A DNA stretch of 64,000 nt, taken from assembly GCF_015206815.1 (NCBI RefSeq), contig NZ_JADEXZ010000002.1:62001-126000 (forward strand), in the 5' to 3' direction. The notes beneath the pieces are model-generated. The model did not search any database and was not told the origin of the DNA. It worked only from the letters and a program-made list of their open reading frames with translations. Positions 37,429-46,829 of the stretch are shown in pieces (position 1 is the first letter of the stretch; the number at the start of each line of letters is the position of its first letter). Source of the stretch: Fortiea sp. LEGE XX443 (lineage in GTDB: Bacteria > Cyanobacteriota > Cyanobacteriia > Cyanobacteriales > Nostocaceae). Position numbers and translations under genes: made by a program.

Positions 37429-38574
37429 TTATGGTACTGGATTTATCCTAATTAATTGATTTCGGGAAAAATCAGTAGCCCTAGCGATGCGAATTCCTTG
37501 GGGTGTGATATGTGCCACCTCAGGAAAAAATTGCGATGGCGATTTCTCTGGCGCTCTAGCTACGGCATCAGCAATCCGCAATTGGGTTGGTTCCATTTGC
37601 AAAGCCATAATCAGACACTCGCTGTTACCCCCAGCACCAGCATGAGCAATTCCACGTAAACGCCCCCACACTAAAATATCTCCTTCTGCAACTACGATAC
37701 CACCTGGATTGACATCTCCTAGCAAAATTACTGTTCCGGGATGGCGAATTTCCACTCCTGAACGTACGGTCATTTCGAGATAGAGAGCATCTGCTTGGGG
37801 TGTGGGAGCAGCTTGGACTTCAGAACTGAGGGAGGTTTGTGGTTGTAGCTGTTCTACAGAATAACCTGATGTGACAGCCGCGATCGCTGTTTGTCTCCGA
37901 CTAGTGGCTACAGATTTTAGCTGGAGTTGCACTTCGCTAAAGCTTTCAGCTAAATCTTGCAGTTGTCTGCCATCTAACAAGCGGTCATGGGCTACCAAAT
38001 GTACTGGTGTGTTTGGTATCCTTAAGCGATCGCCTGCATTTAATCGCACCTTTAATTGTTGCCAAATATCAGACCAAGCTAGTTCTGAAGCTGGTAGTTG
38101 AGATTCTGTCGGCAAAATCACTAACAGTTTTCCGGCTTCATTTTTGAACTGAACTTGAATATTGTTTTTGAGTCGATTGTCTATTTCTGTTGGAGTCACA
38201 TCCCAAAGGGTAGAACTCAAATCTACATTTTGGGTTTCAGCATTACTTTCTAAGTCCTTAGTCAAATTTAACTCCAATTCTCTGGAAGTAGAATTTAACT
38301 CTATATCCTGAGGTTGAGAAGTTGACTCTAGTTCTCTAGGGACAGATTCTGGATTTAACACTAAAGGCGGAGAATTTGATTTTAAATAAAGGAGAACAGA
38401 TGATAACTCCGCATCTGGAATGACAGAATGGGTATCTATCTCAGAAACGGTGGAATCCGGCTCGATATGAGAAACGATAGAATTTACCTCTACATCCGAT
38501 AGGTGAGAGATTGACTCTGCATCAGGAAGTGCAGAATTTGACTCTGGATTGGGGATAGCAAAATCAGAAGTCAT
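37429..38574 (-). CDS. minC: Septum site-determining protein MinC with repetitive N-terminal extension
   Basis: A 381-residue protein, longer than the 230-270 residues usual for MinC. Residues about 1-125 are an acidic, Ser-rich extension with degenerate units of about 9-10 residues (for example SHLSDVEVN, STVSEIDTH, SVIPDAELS). The MinC N domain follows (VQFKNEAGKLLVILPTE...), and the C-terminal beta-helix is clear (SGVEIRHPGTVILLGDVNPGGIVVAEGDILVWGRLRGIAHAGAGG). minD begins 46 bp downstream, so the order is minC-minD-minE. Confidence 0.92.
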   Translation of the reverse strand: MTSDFAIPNPESNSALPDAESISHLSDVEVNSIVSHIEPDSTVSEIDTHSVIPDAELSSVLLYLKSNSPPLVLNPESVPRELESTSQPQDIELNSTSRELELNLTKDLESNAETQNVDLSSTLWDVTPTEIDNRLKNNIQVQFKNEAGKLLVILPTESQLPASELAWSDIWQQLKVRLNAGDRLRIPNTPVHLVAHDRLLDGRQLQDLAESFSEVQLQLKSVATSRRQTAIAAVTSGYSVEQLQPQTSLSSEVQAAPTPQADALYLEMTVRSGVEIRHPGTVILLGDVNPGGIVVAEGDILVWGRLRGIAHAGAGGNSECLIMALQMEPTQLRIADAVARAPEKSPSQFFPEVAHITPQGIRIARATDFSRNQLIRINPVP

Positions 38575-39005
38575 GCAGCACCAGCTATAAACACGACGGA
38601 AATTCCGGGTAATTACTTATCTTAAATTAGTTGCACAACGTAAAAACATTCTCACCCAAGAAAGTTATGAGTACTGAATGCTGTCAACGCGTCTGCTACC
38701 TCCCGTGGAATGTACCAACAGCCGATGCTCAAGACTTTTGAAATTTTTATCGAAACTGATGTTTCTGAAGTATTTCAGAACAAACATTTTGTATCAACCC
38801 TGATTTATTATTCTTAACTACAGATGTAGACAGCTATTAGGCATACATATTGCACTTTTTTTTGCAGATTGTCATTAGTTAAGGGTCAATGGTCAATAGT
38901 TTTTATCAACATCTAGTGACAAATGATATTTGAAGGCTAAAATCCGTACTGCTAAAGCTTTCAGGCTTCAGACTGCCCTCCGGGAACGCTAGGGGCGAAC
39001 ACACT
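38575..39005. other. Intergenic region with dispersed repeat, no gene
   Basis: 431 bp between minC and the kinase homologue. It holds a GGTCAATGGTCAATAG-type heptad (about 38880-38900) and, at 38967-39006, an inverted near-copy of the 40-bp repeat at 24203. The minC promoter must be here. I see no open frame worth calling. Confidence 0.55.
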
Positions 39006-40352
39006 TCATACTTTTTTGGTCAATCGTTTGTAAACTGTTGCTAAGGCATGAGCATCGCCAACATTACCTGGAAACAATACTACTGGTAGATTTGGTAATT
39101 GTGGATGGTTAGAAGGTGTAATCACCATCGAACAACCAGGCAGAATTTGCCCTAGTAATTGTGCTGTTGTTAAAGCCAAGCCTGTACTCAAGACATCATT
39201 TGAGGTAATACCGCCTTTGCTAATTAAGAAGCCGATATCAGAAGGTAAACCCTGGACAATATCCATCAATAAACCTGAAACCTGAATGCCAAAATCAAGA
39301 CGCGTTTTAACATCATTAAAAGTGAGTTCTTGACGGCTAGTATAAATAACTGGTGTTTTACCAGCGTTATGTACAGTCTGGATATTTTCTAATATTTCTG
39401 TAAGCAGTATGTTAGCTGAATTTTCTTGATTATGCAGTAATCGCTGTACCTCGACTTCAATTCCCACTGTTCCTTCTGTTTGCAACAGCACTTCTAACTG
39501 CTGAGTTGTTTTTTTGACATGGGAACCGACAATTACTGCACCAGGTTTGCTTTGTCGCACACATTGTGCCATGTTTTCGGCGGCAATGGGTTGGGGTGGT
39601 AATGCGGCTAACGCAGTTAAAATGCTGGCGGCGCTGCGAAATAAAAAGCGTTTACCAAGACTTGCGGCGGCTAATAAATCTTTGGCAAAAGTGTCAAGAT
39701 CAGATTGAGTTTCACCATCAACCACAGCGCACTGATTATCAGTGAGTTTAAGCAAGCGTTCTAAGCTACCAGCACGAATATCAGGAAGTAAAAATCTGGT
39801 GACAGACTCCGCACTGATGCGACCTTGAGTTTTTTCTTCTACGTATTTGGGTAAGTAACTGTGATGATAACCAAATACAGAATCACGGGCAAACTCAGTT
39901 TCATGCACTGGAGTTGGTACACCGTCAATAATTAAGTAATGTATGCTGTCACGGGTGATGCGTCCACCTTCTCTTCGAGAGGCTTCGCCAACAAAAAACG
40001 CCGGGACGAGAAAATGAGCATCAAAGGAACCGAGTTCATCAGCGATCGCATCAGTTTCAATTGGATAATGCCCACGCAAGGTAGAATCAGAACGGCTAAC
40101 CACCAAAAAATCACTAATTCCTTCTGCTGTTATTGCTTGTTTTAAATTTTGACAGACTTCCTTAGTTACAGATGCGGCTGACTCTGGAGGTAAAGCACGG
40201 GTGTTAGTCAGTACAAAAAAAATTGGTGAATCATCACGCAACCCGATGCGTAAAGTATCCACATCCCAGCGCATCAGCAGCAAGCAGCTGTGGACGGTTT
40301 GTGAACCTGTTGGGTCATCATCTAAGACAATTATTTTTGGTTTGTTACTCAT
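39006..40352 (-). CDS. Four-carbon acid sugar kinase family protein (DUF1537)
   Basis: A 448-residue protein of the OtnK/DtnK family, which phosphorylates four-carbon sugar acids in catabolic operons. N-terminal IIVLDDDPTGSQTVHSC and VVSRSDSTLRGHYPIE are the sugar-binding part; C-terminal FLISKGGITSNDVLSTGL and VLFPGNVGD match the nucleotide-binding half. Usual partner genes (aldolase, dehydrogenase) are absent, so the substrate is unclear. Residues 121-127 (VGEASRR) look like an in-frame insertion of a dispersed repeat between PAFF and EGGRIT. It ends in an AAGTATG-type repeat region. Confidence 0.88.
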   Translation of the reverse strand: MSNKPKIIVLDDDPTGSQTVHSCLLLMRWDVDTLRIGLRDDSPIFFVLTNTRALPPESAASVTKEVCQNLKQAITAEGISDFLVVSRSDSTLRGHYPIETDAIADELGSFDAHFLVPAFFVGEASRREGGRITRDSIHYLIIDGVPTPVHETEFARDSVFGYHHSYLPKYVEEKTQGRISAESVTRFLLPDIRAGSLERLLKLTDNQCAVVDGETQSDLDTFAKDLLAAASLGKRFLFRSAASILTALAALPPQPIAAENMAQCVRQSKPGAVIVGSHVKKTTQQLEVLLQTEGTVGIEVEVQRLLHNQENSANILLTEILENIQTVHNAGKTPVIYTSRQELTFNDVKTRLDFGIQVSGLLMDIVQGLPSDIGFLISKGGITSNDVLSTGLALTTAQLLGQILPGCSMVITPSNHPQLPNLPVVLFPGNVGDAHALATVYKRLTKKV

Positions 40353-40584
40353 GTGAGTCGGCAGCGCGATTTTTGTGTGGGATATTTAAGGCTTTATTAT
40401 CCCGCAAAAACGGTATGTTCAAGTTTTAGATAAGGGACTTCTCAGAGCGATTTTTCAAATAAATGAACCACAGATATACGGATAATACAGGGGAATTAGA
40501 ACTTCTGGAGGGATGCGATCGCATTACCCTTTAGAAAAGCAGCGATCGTAGGTAAAAATAAAGAAGAATATTGTTCTCAAAGTC

Positions 40585-40830
40585 ATGAATACCAAAATCA
40601 CCATTAATTTACCCAACGAACAAGTTCTAGCACTAACGGAACTGCAAATGGAACCTGAACAGGATGCTTGATTGAGTGAACTGCTTGAGTGCCAACAGGG
40701 TACTATCACTATAGATGAGTGTCCAGAGTTAAAAAACCTGATGCAGATTTACCAAGCAGGACTCTTGATGAAAGCAATTGCACTGAATGAAGCTGTCAAA
40801 CGTGGATTAATTGAACCTTTAAGCCAGTGA
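40585..40830 (+). pseudogene. Small gene interrupted by an in-frame stop
   Basis: An 82-codon frame beginning MNTKITINLPNEQVLALTEL with a TGA at codon 29 (40669-40671), then continuing LSELLECQQG...ALNEAVKRGLIEPLSQ to a normal stop. The start resembles small antitoxin-like or HicB/RHH-like proteins, but I cannot name the family. A related 5' fragment lies at 42417-42480. Selenocysteine is unlikely in this group. Confidence 0.6.
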
Positions 40831-40930
40831 GCCAAATTCTAGTTTCTTATTATCCACGCAAAAACTGTATGTTCATATTTCAGATTGCTATATTGTATAT
40901 AGTATCTTCGGCTGCAAACTTGGCAAGACT

Positions 40931-41257
40931 ATGACGCTGCAAAAATTAGAACCACAATTACTTGCCTTGACACCAAACGAGAAAGCACAAGCAATTCAAA
41001 TACTGGCTCAAAGCTTAGATAATTCTTGGCGAGGTATTGAAAAAATTCCAGGGGTGTGTGGTGGAGATGCTTGTATTACTGGAACCCGTATTCCTGTCTG
41101 GGTATTAATAAATGCTCGGAGATTAGGTATTAGTGAAGCTCAACTGTTGAAAGACTATCCAACTTTATCTGCTACTGACTTAACTAATGCTTGGGTTTAT
41201 GCAACAGTGTACCCAGAGGAAATTGAAACAGCCATTCAGGAGAATGAAGAAGATTAA
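40931..41257 (+). CDS. DUF433 domain protein, probable antitoxin
   Basis: A 108-residue protein with the DUF433 helix-turn-helix region near the C-terminus: IEKIPGVCGGDACITGTRIPVWVLINARRLGISEAQLLKDYPTLSATDLTNAWVYA. DUF433 proteins form pairs with DUF5615 PIN-like proteins and are taken as antitoxins. Its stop overlaps the next ATG by one base (TAATG), typical for such modules. Confidence 0.87.
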   Translation: MTLQKLEPQLLALTPNEKAQAIQILAQSLDNSWRGIEKIPGVCGGDACITGTRIPVWVLINARRLGISEAQLLKDYPTLSATDLTNAWVYATVYPEEIETAIQENEED

Positions 41258-41598
41258 TGGCTTGTTTGTATGCAGATGAACAATTTCCGTTTGAAGTTGT
41301 AGAATACTTACGTGATTTAAAACATGATGTTTTGACTGTTCAAGCAGCTGGCAAAGCTAATTTAAAAATTCCCGATGATGAAGTTCTGATATTTGCCAGT
41401 AGCAATAAGCGAGTTGTTTTAACCCTAAATCGTCGGGACTTCAAACGTTTGCATCGTTCATCCTCTAGTCATGGTGGTATTATCATTTGCACAGACGATT
41501 CAGATAGAAGCAGTTTAGCCGCACGAATTCATGCAGCGATTTTAGCGAATGAACCATTGTCAGGTAAATTGATTAGTGTGATCCGCCCTGGGAAATAA
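41257..41598 (+). CDS. DUF5615 PIN-like protein, probable toxin
   Basis: A 113-residue PIN-like protein. The first acidic residue is in LYADEQFPFEVVEYL, the second acidic pair in KIPDDEVLIFASS, and the strand LTLNRRDFKRLH replaces the more common Asp-containing version with Asn, which is frequent in this subfamily by recall. PIN proteins are RNases, so an RNase toxin is plausible but not proven. It is translationally coupled to the DUF433 gene upstream. Confidence 0.86.
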   Translation: MACLYADEQFPFEVVEYLRDLKHDVLTVQAAGKANLKIPDDEVLIFASSNKRVVLTLNRRDFKRLHRSSSSHGGIIICTDDSDRSSLAARIHAAILANEPLSGKLISVIRPGK

Positions 41599-41630
41599 AA
41601 AACTTTTTACTTGTACCTCGAAACACTAAA

Positions 41631-42323
41631 TTAAGGCTTTTGCAGTTTTCTGATTTCGGCTTGCACATCAAGAGCAATCTGCAATGATTGATTCAGCAGT
41701 TGAGCATATTCGCCAGCTTGAGTACTGACTTGTAAGGCTTGCAGATTTGCTAAATTATTCACAAATAATTCTTGATTATTTGCGAGCAGTTTTTTATTAT
41801 CCCGCAAAATTCGCTCGGTTTTTAAAGCCCGTACTAAATCTTCTCGAATCAGTTGCAAGGCAGAAATTACTGGTTCTCTATCGTTAATAGAATTACCTGA
41901 TGTTGCTAATTGGTCGTGAATATCTATAGCTTTGATTACACTGTGATATTGATCAACTTCATCTAAAAGTATAGTTAGGGTTTGAGGACAGGTAAAACGC
42001 CGCCATAGCGATCGCCCAAATACAACAGCCAGTGGTACTAAAATTAGTAAAATAATGCCTAATTTAACTGAAGAACCAATAATTGGCAAAATAATAAACG
42101 CATAAATAAACCCAACCAGAATTGGCGTGAGTGCTAACGCCACCAGCATTTCATTCATCAAAAATCCGAATCGCTTCTCACTATCTTTCATCACCGAAGG
42201 CCGGACAACATCTTCTGGATCGAACCCAGTCAAGCGTCTCAATTCTCCCTTACTAATTTCCAAGCCTATTAAGTCCGGCTGCACGGCTGTATACTCCTGT
42301 AAAAAGTGCGATCGCGTATTCAT
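41631..42323 (-). CDS. Membrane protein with two spans and C-terminal coiled coil, unknown
   Basis: A 230-residue protein. The N-terminal cytosolic part (1-52) has a stretch ISKGELRRLTGFDPEDVVRPS. Two hydrophobic segments follow at about 55-80 (MLVALALTPILVGFIYAFIILPII) and 85-105 (LGIILLILVPLAVVFG). The rest is helical and polar (about 130-230), likely a coiled coil. No family recognised. It is convergent with the toxin gene, 32 bp apart. Confidence 0.72.
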   Translation of the reverse strand: MNTRSHFLQEYTAVQPDLIGLEISKGELRRLTGFDPEDVVRPSVMKDSEKRFGFLMNEMLVALALTPILVGFIYAFIILPIIGSSVKLGIILLILVPLAVVFGRSLWRRFTCPQTLTILLDEVDQYHSVIKAIDIHDQLATSGNSINDREPVISALQLIREDLVRALKTERILRDNKKLLANNQELFVNNLANLQALQVSTQAGEYAQLLNQSLQIALDVQAEIRKLQKP

Positions 42324-42416
42324 TTTAATCGGGTTTGCTCAAAGTAGTACATCTGCTTCGGATGTTAAAAGTTAAGATGCTTATACATCTGAGGCTACAT
42401 TACGACGATTTTGATA

Positions 42417-42480
42417 CAGCGATCGCAGGTAAAAATAGAGAAGAATATTCATCTCAGAGCCATAAGTACTAAAATCACTA
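42417..42480 (+). pseudogene. Decayed 5' fragment related to the 40540-40603 region
   Basis: This 64-bp stretch matches the upstream region and first codons of the broken gene at 40585 (about 84 percent by eye, no gaps), with the start codon changed to ATA. It is too short to be functional. Confidence 0.6.
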
Positions 42481-42532
42481 GTCCTAAGAGAGATATTTAG
42501 TATAGAATTTTGTTACCAATATCTATCTAAAA

Positions 42533-43030
42533 CTAGATATTTTCATGCTTTTCAGCATTTTGGTAACTTTGTTCTACATGCTGAATTTCTCGCTCTAAAA
42601 AGTAATTCAATAGCGTTCGCAACAGCACGATCGCTCCTAAGGTTAGAATATGATCGCGTGTAGGCGCAACAGCAGTCCGTAAAATGTCACTAGCAACACT
42701 AAATTCTAATCCCAACACCAACGACCTTCCCAACTGCAAGCGGACTAATTCTGTAGAGTCAAAATATTGTTTAGAACGAGAAAAATTTCGGCTCACATAA
42801 ACCAATATCCCTCTAATCACTGCTATCCCAATCACCATTGCGGCGGCAATTTCCGCTGTTGCTGCTAGATAACCGATAATGAATTCTAACAATGATTCTA
42901 ACGGAATCTTGGACATCTCTGAGTGGTTAGTTTCTCCAACATTGAGACTTAACATTAGAATCAAACCGAAAATTAATGCCAGAGGTAGCAAACTTTCAAC
43001 CAATGATTCCTGTAAAGATTTTTGTTTCAT
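42533..43030 (-). CDS. DUF1622 family membrane protein
   Basis: A 165-residue protein with three hydrophobic segments at about 10-30, 48-75 and 118-142, and the family-like core FSRSKQYFDSTELVRLQLGRSLVLGLEFSVASDILRTAVAPT. DUF1622 proteins are small integral membrane proteins of unknown function. Family assignment is by recall and fairly firm. Confidence 0.82.
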   Translation of the reverse strand: MKQKSLQESLVESLLPLALIFGLILMLSLNVGETNHSEMSKIPLESLLEFIIGYLAATAEIAAAMVIGIAVIRGILVYVSRNFSRSKQYFDSTELVRLQLGRSLVLGLEFSVASDILRTAVAPTRDHILTLGAIVLLRTLLNYFLEREIQHVEQSYQNAEKHENI

Positions 43031-43155
43031 AAAACCAAAATTCAGTTATCTCATTTCTATATTTCCAGAAAACAGCACCAAGCCCTGGCATGATCATTAT
43101 GACTTTATAATTAAGTAAGAACACCAAAGCAAATAAATGCTGTCGATTAAAGCTT

Positions 43156-44010
43156 GTGAACTTTTTTATTGGTTGTGCAGTTTGGGCATATAAAGGTTGG
43201 GTGGGTGAATTTTACCCTCCCGGTACTCGTGCTACGGAATTTCTGCGCCTTTACAGTCATCGCTTGACTACAGTTGAAGGCAATACTACCTTTTATGCTG
43301 TGCCTAACCCAGAGACTATTAGTCGTTGGGTAGCTGAAACGCCTCCAGGTTTTGAATTTTGCCTCAAATTACCGCGAGACATTACCCATAAAGGTGTACT
43401 CCAACCCAATATTCCCGCTGCTTTGAAATTTTTGGAGGGGATGCAACTTTTAGGGAACCGTTTGGGGCCGATGTTTGTCCAGTTACCCCCCAGTTATCCA
43501 CCTGCATTAATTGATGATTTAACCACTTTTCTAGAAGCTTGGCCGCGTGACACTGCACCTCTAGCCTTAGAAGTGAGACATTCAAACTGGTTCAAAGAAC
43601 CTTATACTAGTCAATTAACAGCGTTATTAAAAAAGTTGGGTGTAGGCAGGGTACTCTTAGATTCGCGTCCTATCTACAATGGAGAAGACGACCTCCAGTT
43701 ACAATCAGAACGACGCAAACCTAAATTACCTGTACAATTCAGCGTCACAGCACCCTTTAGCCTGATTCGGTTTATTTCCCATCCCACTTTGTCAGAGAAT
43801 CAGCAGTTTATGGCGGAATGGGTAACGCAGATTCAACATTGGTTGCAAGCTGGGACACGAATTTACTTCTTTGTACATTGTCCTCTAGAAGAGCGATCGC
43901 CTGACACCGCCCGTCATTTCCAAAAGCTATTAGAACAAAGTGGTGTCGAAGTTCCACCTTTACCTTGGATTCACCTAGATCATCCACCCAATCAGCTAAG
44001 TTTGTGGTAA
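43156..44010 (+). CDS. DUF72 family protein (YecE-like, TIM barrel)
   Basis: A 284-residue protein starting at GTG 43156. The N-terminal IGCAVWAYKGWVGEFYPPGTRATEFLRLYSHRLTTVEGNTTFYAVP is the DUF72 signature; LALEVRHSNWF and the C-terminal YFFVHCPLEERSPDTARHF complete the barrel. Function of the family is unknown. Confidence 0.92.
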   Translation: MNFFIGCAVWAYKGWVGEFYPPGTRATEFLRLYSHRLTTVEGNTTFYAVPNPETISRWVAETPPGFEFCLKLPRDITHKGVLQPNIPAALKFLEGMQLLGNRLGPMFVQLPPSYPPALIDDLTTFLEAWPRDTAPLALEVRHSNWFKEPYTSQLTALLKKLGVGRVLLDSRPIYNGEDDLQLQSERRKPKLPVQFSVTAPFSLIRFISHPTLSENQQFMAEWVTQIQHWLQAGTRIYFFVHCPLEERSPDTARHFQKLLEQSGVEVPPLPWIHLDHPPNQLSLW

Positions 44011-44233
44011 GCTCTTCAGCGTTATTTCTACAATTTTTTACTTTTACAACATATTCAATTAATACTCTCTTCAAAAAGAGTGATAATGGTTATTGCCATA
44101 CATTTCTGATAAAACTCGATAAATCTTCTTTTCTCAAGAGGAGGATTATATAACTCTTGGTAAATTTGTCAAAAGCATCTTAACAATCCTTAAAAATAAC
44201 TAACAGAAATGTATTGATTTTTAATGTGGATTG

Positions 44234-44357
44234 TAAGTAGGTAGGTGTTAAAAATTGTCGTTATGACAAGGCAGGAGGCAGAAGGCAGAAGGGAAGAAGT
44301 TTTCAAGCTACTTTACTTTCCGTTACATAGTTCGGTTTATTTGCACCTTTCTACTTA
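44234..44357 (-). mobile_element. 124-bp MITE, copy B
   Basis: Inverted copy of the element at 24996-25119 with three differences over 124 bases by eye, ending in TAAGTAG/CTACTTA. It lies in the 392-bp gap between the DUF72 gene and the next gene, 45 bp upstream of that gene's start. The first part of the gap (44011-44233) shows nothing else. Confidence 0.82.
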
Positions 44358-44402
44358 GTTGGTGCGATCGTTGTGTAAGCAGTTCAATCAAAGGAGGTTC
44401 AG

Positions 44403-44852
44403 ATGAGTCGTCTTCTTTATGAAAACTCAATTTCATATCAAGGATATCTCATCATTCCGTTTGTTTACGGCAAAGCTGATGCTTACGAAATCTATTCCTA
44501 TAAGCTGTTGTCAGAAATCGGCAATAAAAGTAGATTTCACAAAGCCGAGAATCCAGCAGGCATCTACGGTAATAGCATTACTAATATAATTGAGATTGCC
44601 AAAGAACATCTTGACCAACATTTAGAGTTTGTTAGTCAAAAAGATTGTTTTAAATCTCGCTACATTTTCCGTAACAATTTGATTATCGTCTTTCAAGAAG
44701 AGAGCAAATATTTCTACGACCATTATCCACCAGAATTATTGAATAATATTGCAGCACCAAAATTATTCAATTCCGAATATGAATGCTTGAATTGGATTCA
44801 AGCTGGATTGAATGGGCAACATACCCGACAGCAAACAAGCTATAGGTTTTAG
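44403..44852 (+). CDS. Unknown 149-residue protein
   Basis: A soluble-looking protein with no recognised domain: ISYQGYLIIPFVYGKADAYEIYSYKLLSEIG, then HLDQHLEFVSQKDCF and ESKYFYDHYPPELL. A strong ribosome binding site AAAGGAGG (44390-44397) stands five bases before the ATG, which supports a real, well-translated gene. MITE copy B lies just upstream and may supply or disrupt its promoter. A long perfect hairpin follows. Confidence 0.7.
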   Translation: MSRLLYENSISYQGYLIIPFVYGKADAYEIYSYKLLSEIGNKSRFHKAENPAGIYGNSITNIIEIAKEHLDQHLEFVSQKDCFKSRYIFRNNLIIVFQEESKYFYDHYPPELLNNIAAPKLFNSEYECLNWIQAGLNGQHTRQQTSYRF

Positions 44853-44859
44853 TTGACGT

Positions 44860-44904
44860 AACAATGTGATGGCTCGATTGAATCAATCAAGCCATCACAT
44901 TGTT
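44860..44904. terminator. Perfect 15-bp hairpin between convergent genes
   Basis: AACAATGTGATGGCT (44860-44874) pairs fully with 44890-44904; inside, GATTG/CAATC extends the stem. No T run on either side, but the position between two convergent genes suggests a shared transcription barrier. Confidence 0.65.
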
Positions 44905-44915
44905 AAGTAAGATAA

Positions 44916-46829
44916 TCAAACTTGCTGTAAATAATAGTCAAACCGCTCTCGTAGTTGTTCTACTGTGAGATTCTGAGTCCAGTATTCCACAAGGGCGTGA
45001 CCAAATGCCCAAGCGTTGCGATCGCTTGTGGCGGAATTTTCTAGCAATAATGGCCAGAGTGATATTAGGTCGAAGTTAATTTGATGAGAGTCATCTGTTT
45101 TCAATAAACAGAACAATTCATAAGCTATTTGGAGTTTACCAATGACAATTGGTAACTGTTCTACAGGAATTTGCTCTGCTAGTAAGTATGCCAAGGTGGG
45201 AGAACCAGTTGACACGGTGGAAATAAACTGAAGAACAGGACTTTTGAGTAGTGCAGTGAGTCCCTGTGTTGTTGCCATCTGGAAGGTATAGTGGTCAATA
45301 ATTTTAGCAGCAGCGACGGTGCGGGAGTCCAAGTTACGCAAAAACCGAGCTAGTCGCAGTTGTTTGGCTGGTGCGATCGCTTCAATTAATCCCAATGATA
45401 GCGTCTCCACGCCCCAAGCTATTCGACCAGTTTTGCTATCACTAGTAACTACAGGCACAACTAAATTAGAAAAATCCCCCAACCGTTCGGCGCGGTACTG
45501 GGTAGCTTCTCGAATTGCAATTTCCTTTGGCCGATCGCCCCATTCCCAATCATAAGGCGGTTGCCATTCTCGGATAGGACGCAGCCGATCTACTTGCGTC
45601 ACAACTGCGATCGCAGGTAAATCTGCAAATTCGGCTTTAATATCTTCTAAAAAGTCCACATCCATTTGTAAAGCTGGATCAAGGGCAGGTGTGACAAGCA
45701 ATAGCAAATCTGCGTTACTAGCATACTCCAGCACTAGTTGACGTAGTTCCCCACCCTTGACTTGTTCATAACCAGGTGTATCCCAAAGGGTGAGGCTTTC
45801 GCCGCTTTGAGTTTGCCAGTGGTAATTTTGAATTTGCTCAGTACTGGGTAACACATCAACCGCCGCGAGGTCGGCTTGGAATAAAGTGTTAATTAGACTG
45901 CTTTTTCCTGCGCCTGTTCGTCCTATCAGTAGAATACTGACAGGTTTTTGCTCAACTGCCTCGACTGGTTCAACTTGAGTTAAGATTTCTCGCAGGGTTT
46001 GGGTTTTTGCTTTCGGGATTGTGGGTGTAGAGATAGTTGGTGTTGTAGTTGGTAGTGTAATACCTCCGTAGAGAGCGATCGCTTGCCGACATAAATTTCT
46101 TAAGGCTGCTTCTCGCAATAATTGACTTAAATTCACCAATAATTGTTGATTAGCTCGGTTACTGTAACCTTTAGTAGCGCGGTTTGCTACCGCCACCACA
46201 GGATTTAATAACCATTGCGCCCAGTTCCAGGCTCTCAAAAGTTTATGGGCAGAGGGTTCTAGCTTGCGGTAGACTTCATAAGCTTGGTAAGCTTGCCCGA
46301 CTGTGACTTGATTTAAAGCAGGTGATAACTTTTGCATCCACTGATCCATGTCATCTACTGTGCCGCGAATTAGTCCGTAAGCTTGAGGGACATAGATATT
46401 GAGGAGAGGATACTGCACCTGGGGATGGTAGATATTTGCAATAGCACCTACCAAATCTTGACAGCGCTGCCAAAAAGTAGCCCAATCTTCCCAAATCGGG
46501 CGATCGCTAATAGAAGCTTGCAGGATTTTTTGCAATGCTGCTTCCGCTTGCTGTGTAGCTTCATTACTGACAGTTGGCGCGGTTGTATCTATCGCCGATT
46601 CTAGTTCTTCCTGAAATTCTGCTAACGCAGTTTCTACTTGCTCAATTGCGGGTTGTGTCCATTTCACCAGCAACCAACGCCAAGCAACAAACACAAGGGT
46701 AAACACAGCCCAAATCCAGTTAATTCCCCAGGCATTAATTTGTATACCTGCGGAAAACAGTAAGAAAATGATGATAGTTGCGATCGGTGTTGCTAAAATG
46801 ACCCACTGCCACGGTTTTAAGCGCACCAT
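44916..46829 (-). CDS. Membrane-anchored Era/dynamin-like GTPase
   Basis: A 637-residue protein. Two hydrophobic segments at about 8-28 and 35-55 anchor the N-terminus. A helical region spans about 60-290. The G domain has G1 GRTGAGKSS (about 303-311), G3 DTPGYEQ, G4 TQVDRLRP (T-Q-x-D, a variant of NKxD) and a G5-like VTSDSKTG. The C-terminus is helical and ends LTVEQLRERFDYYLQQV. Similar cyanobacterial and plastid GTPases act at membranes, but the role here is unknown. Confidence 0.87.
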   Translation of the reverse strand: MVRLKPWQWVILATPIATIIIFLLFSAGIQINAWGINWIWAVFTLVFVAWRWLLVKWTQPAIEQVETALAEFQEELESAIDTTAPTVSNEATQQAEAALQKILQASISDRPIWEDWATFWQRCQDLVGAIANIYHPQVQYPLLNIYVPQAYGLIRGTVDDMDQWMQKLSPALNQVTVGQAYQAYEVYRKLEPSAHKLLRAWNWAQWLLNPVVAVANRATKGYSNRANQQLLVNLSQLLREAALRNLCRQAIALYGGITLPTTTPTISTPTIPKAKTQTLREILTQVEPVEAVEQKPVSILLIGRTGAGKSSLINTLFQADLAAVDVLPSTEQIQNYHWQTQSGESLTLWDTPGYEQVKGGELRQLVLEYASNADLLLLVTPALDPALQMDVDFLEDIKAEFADLPAIAVVTQVDRLRPIREWQPPYDWEWGDRPKEIAIREATQYRAERLGDFSNLVVPVVTSDSKTGRIAWGVETLSLGLIEAIAPAKQLRLARFLRNLDSRTVAAAKIIDHYTFQMATTQGLTALLKSPVLQFISTVSTGSPTLAYLLAEQIPVEQLPIVIGKLQIAYELFCLLKTDDSHQINFDLISLWPLLLENSATSDRNAWAFGHALVEYWTQNLTVEQLRERFDYYLQQV

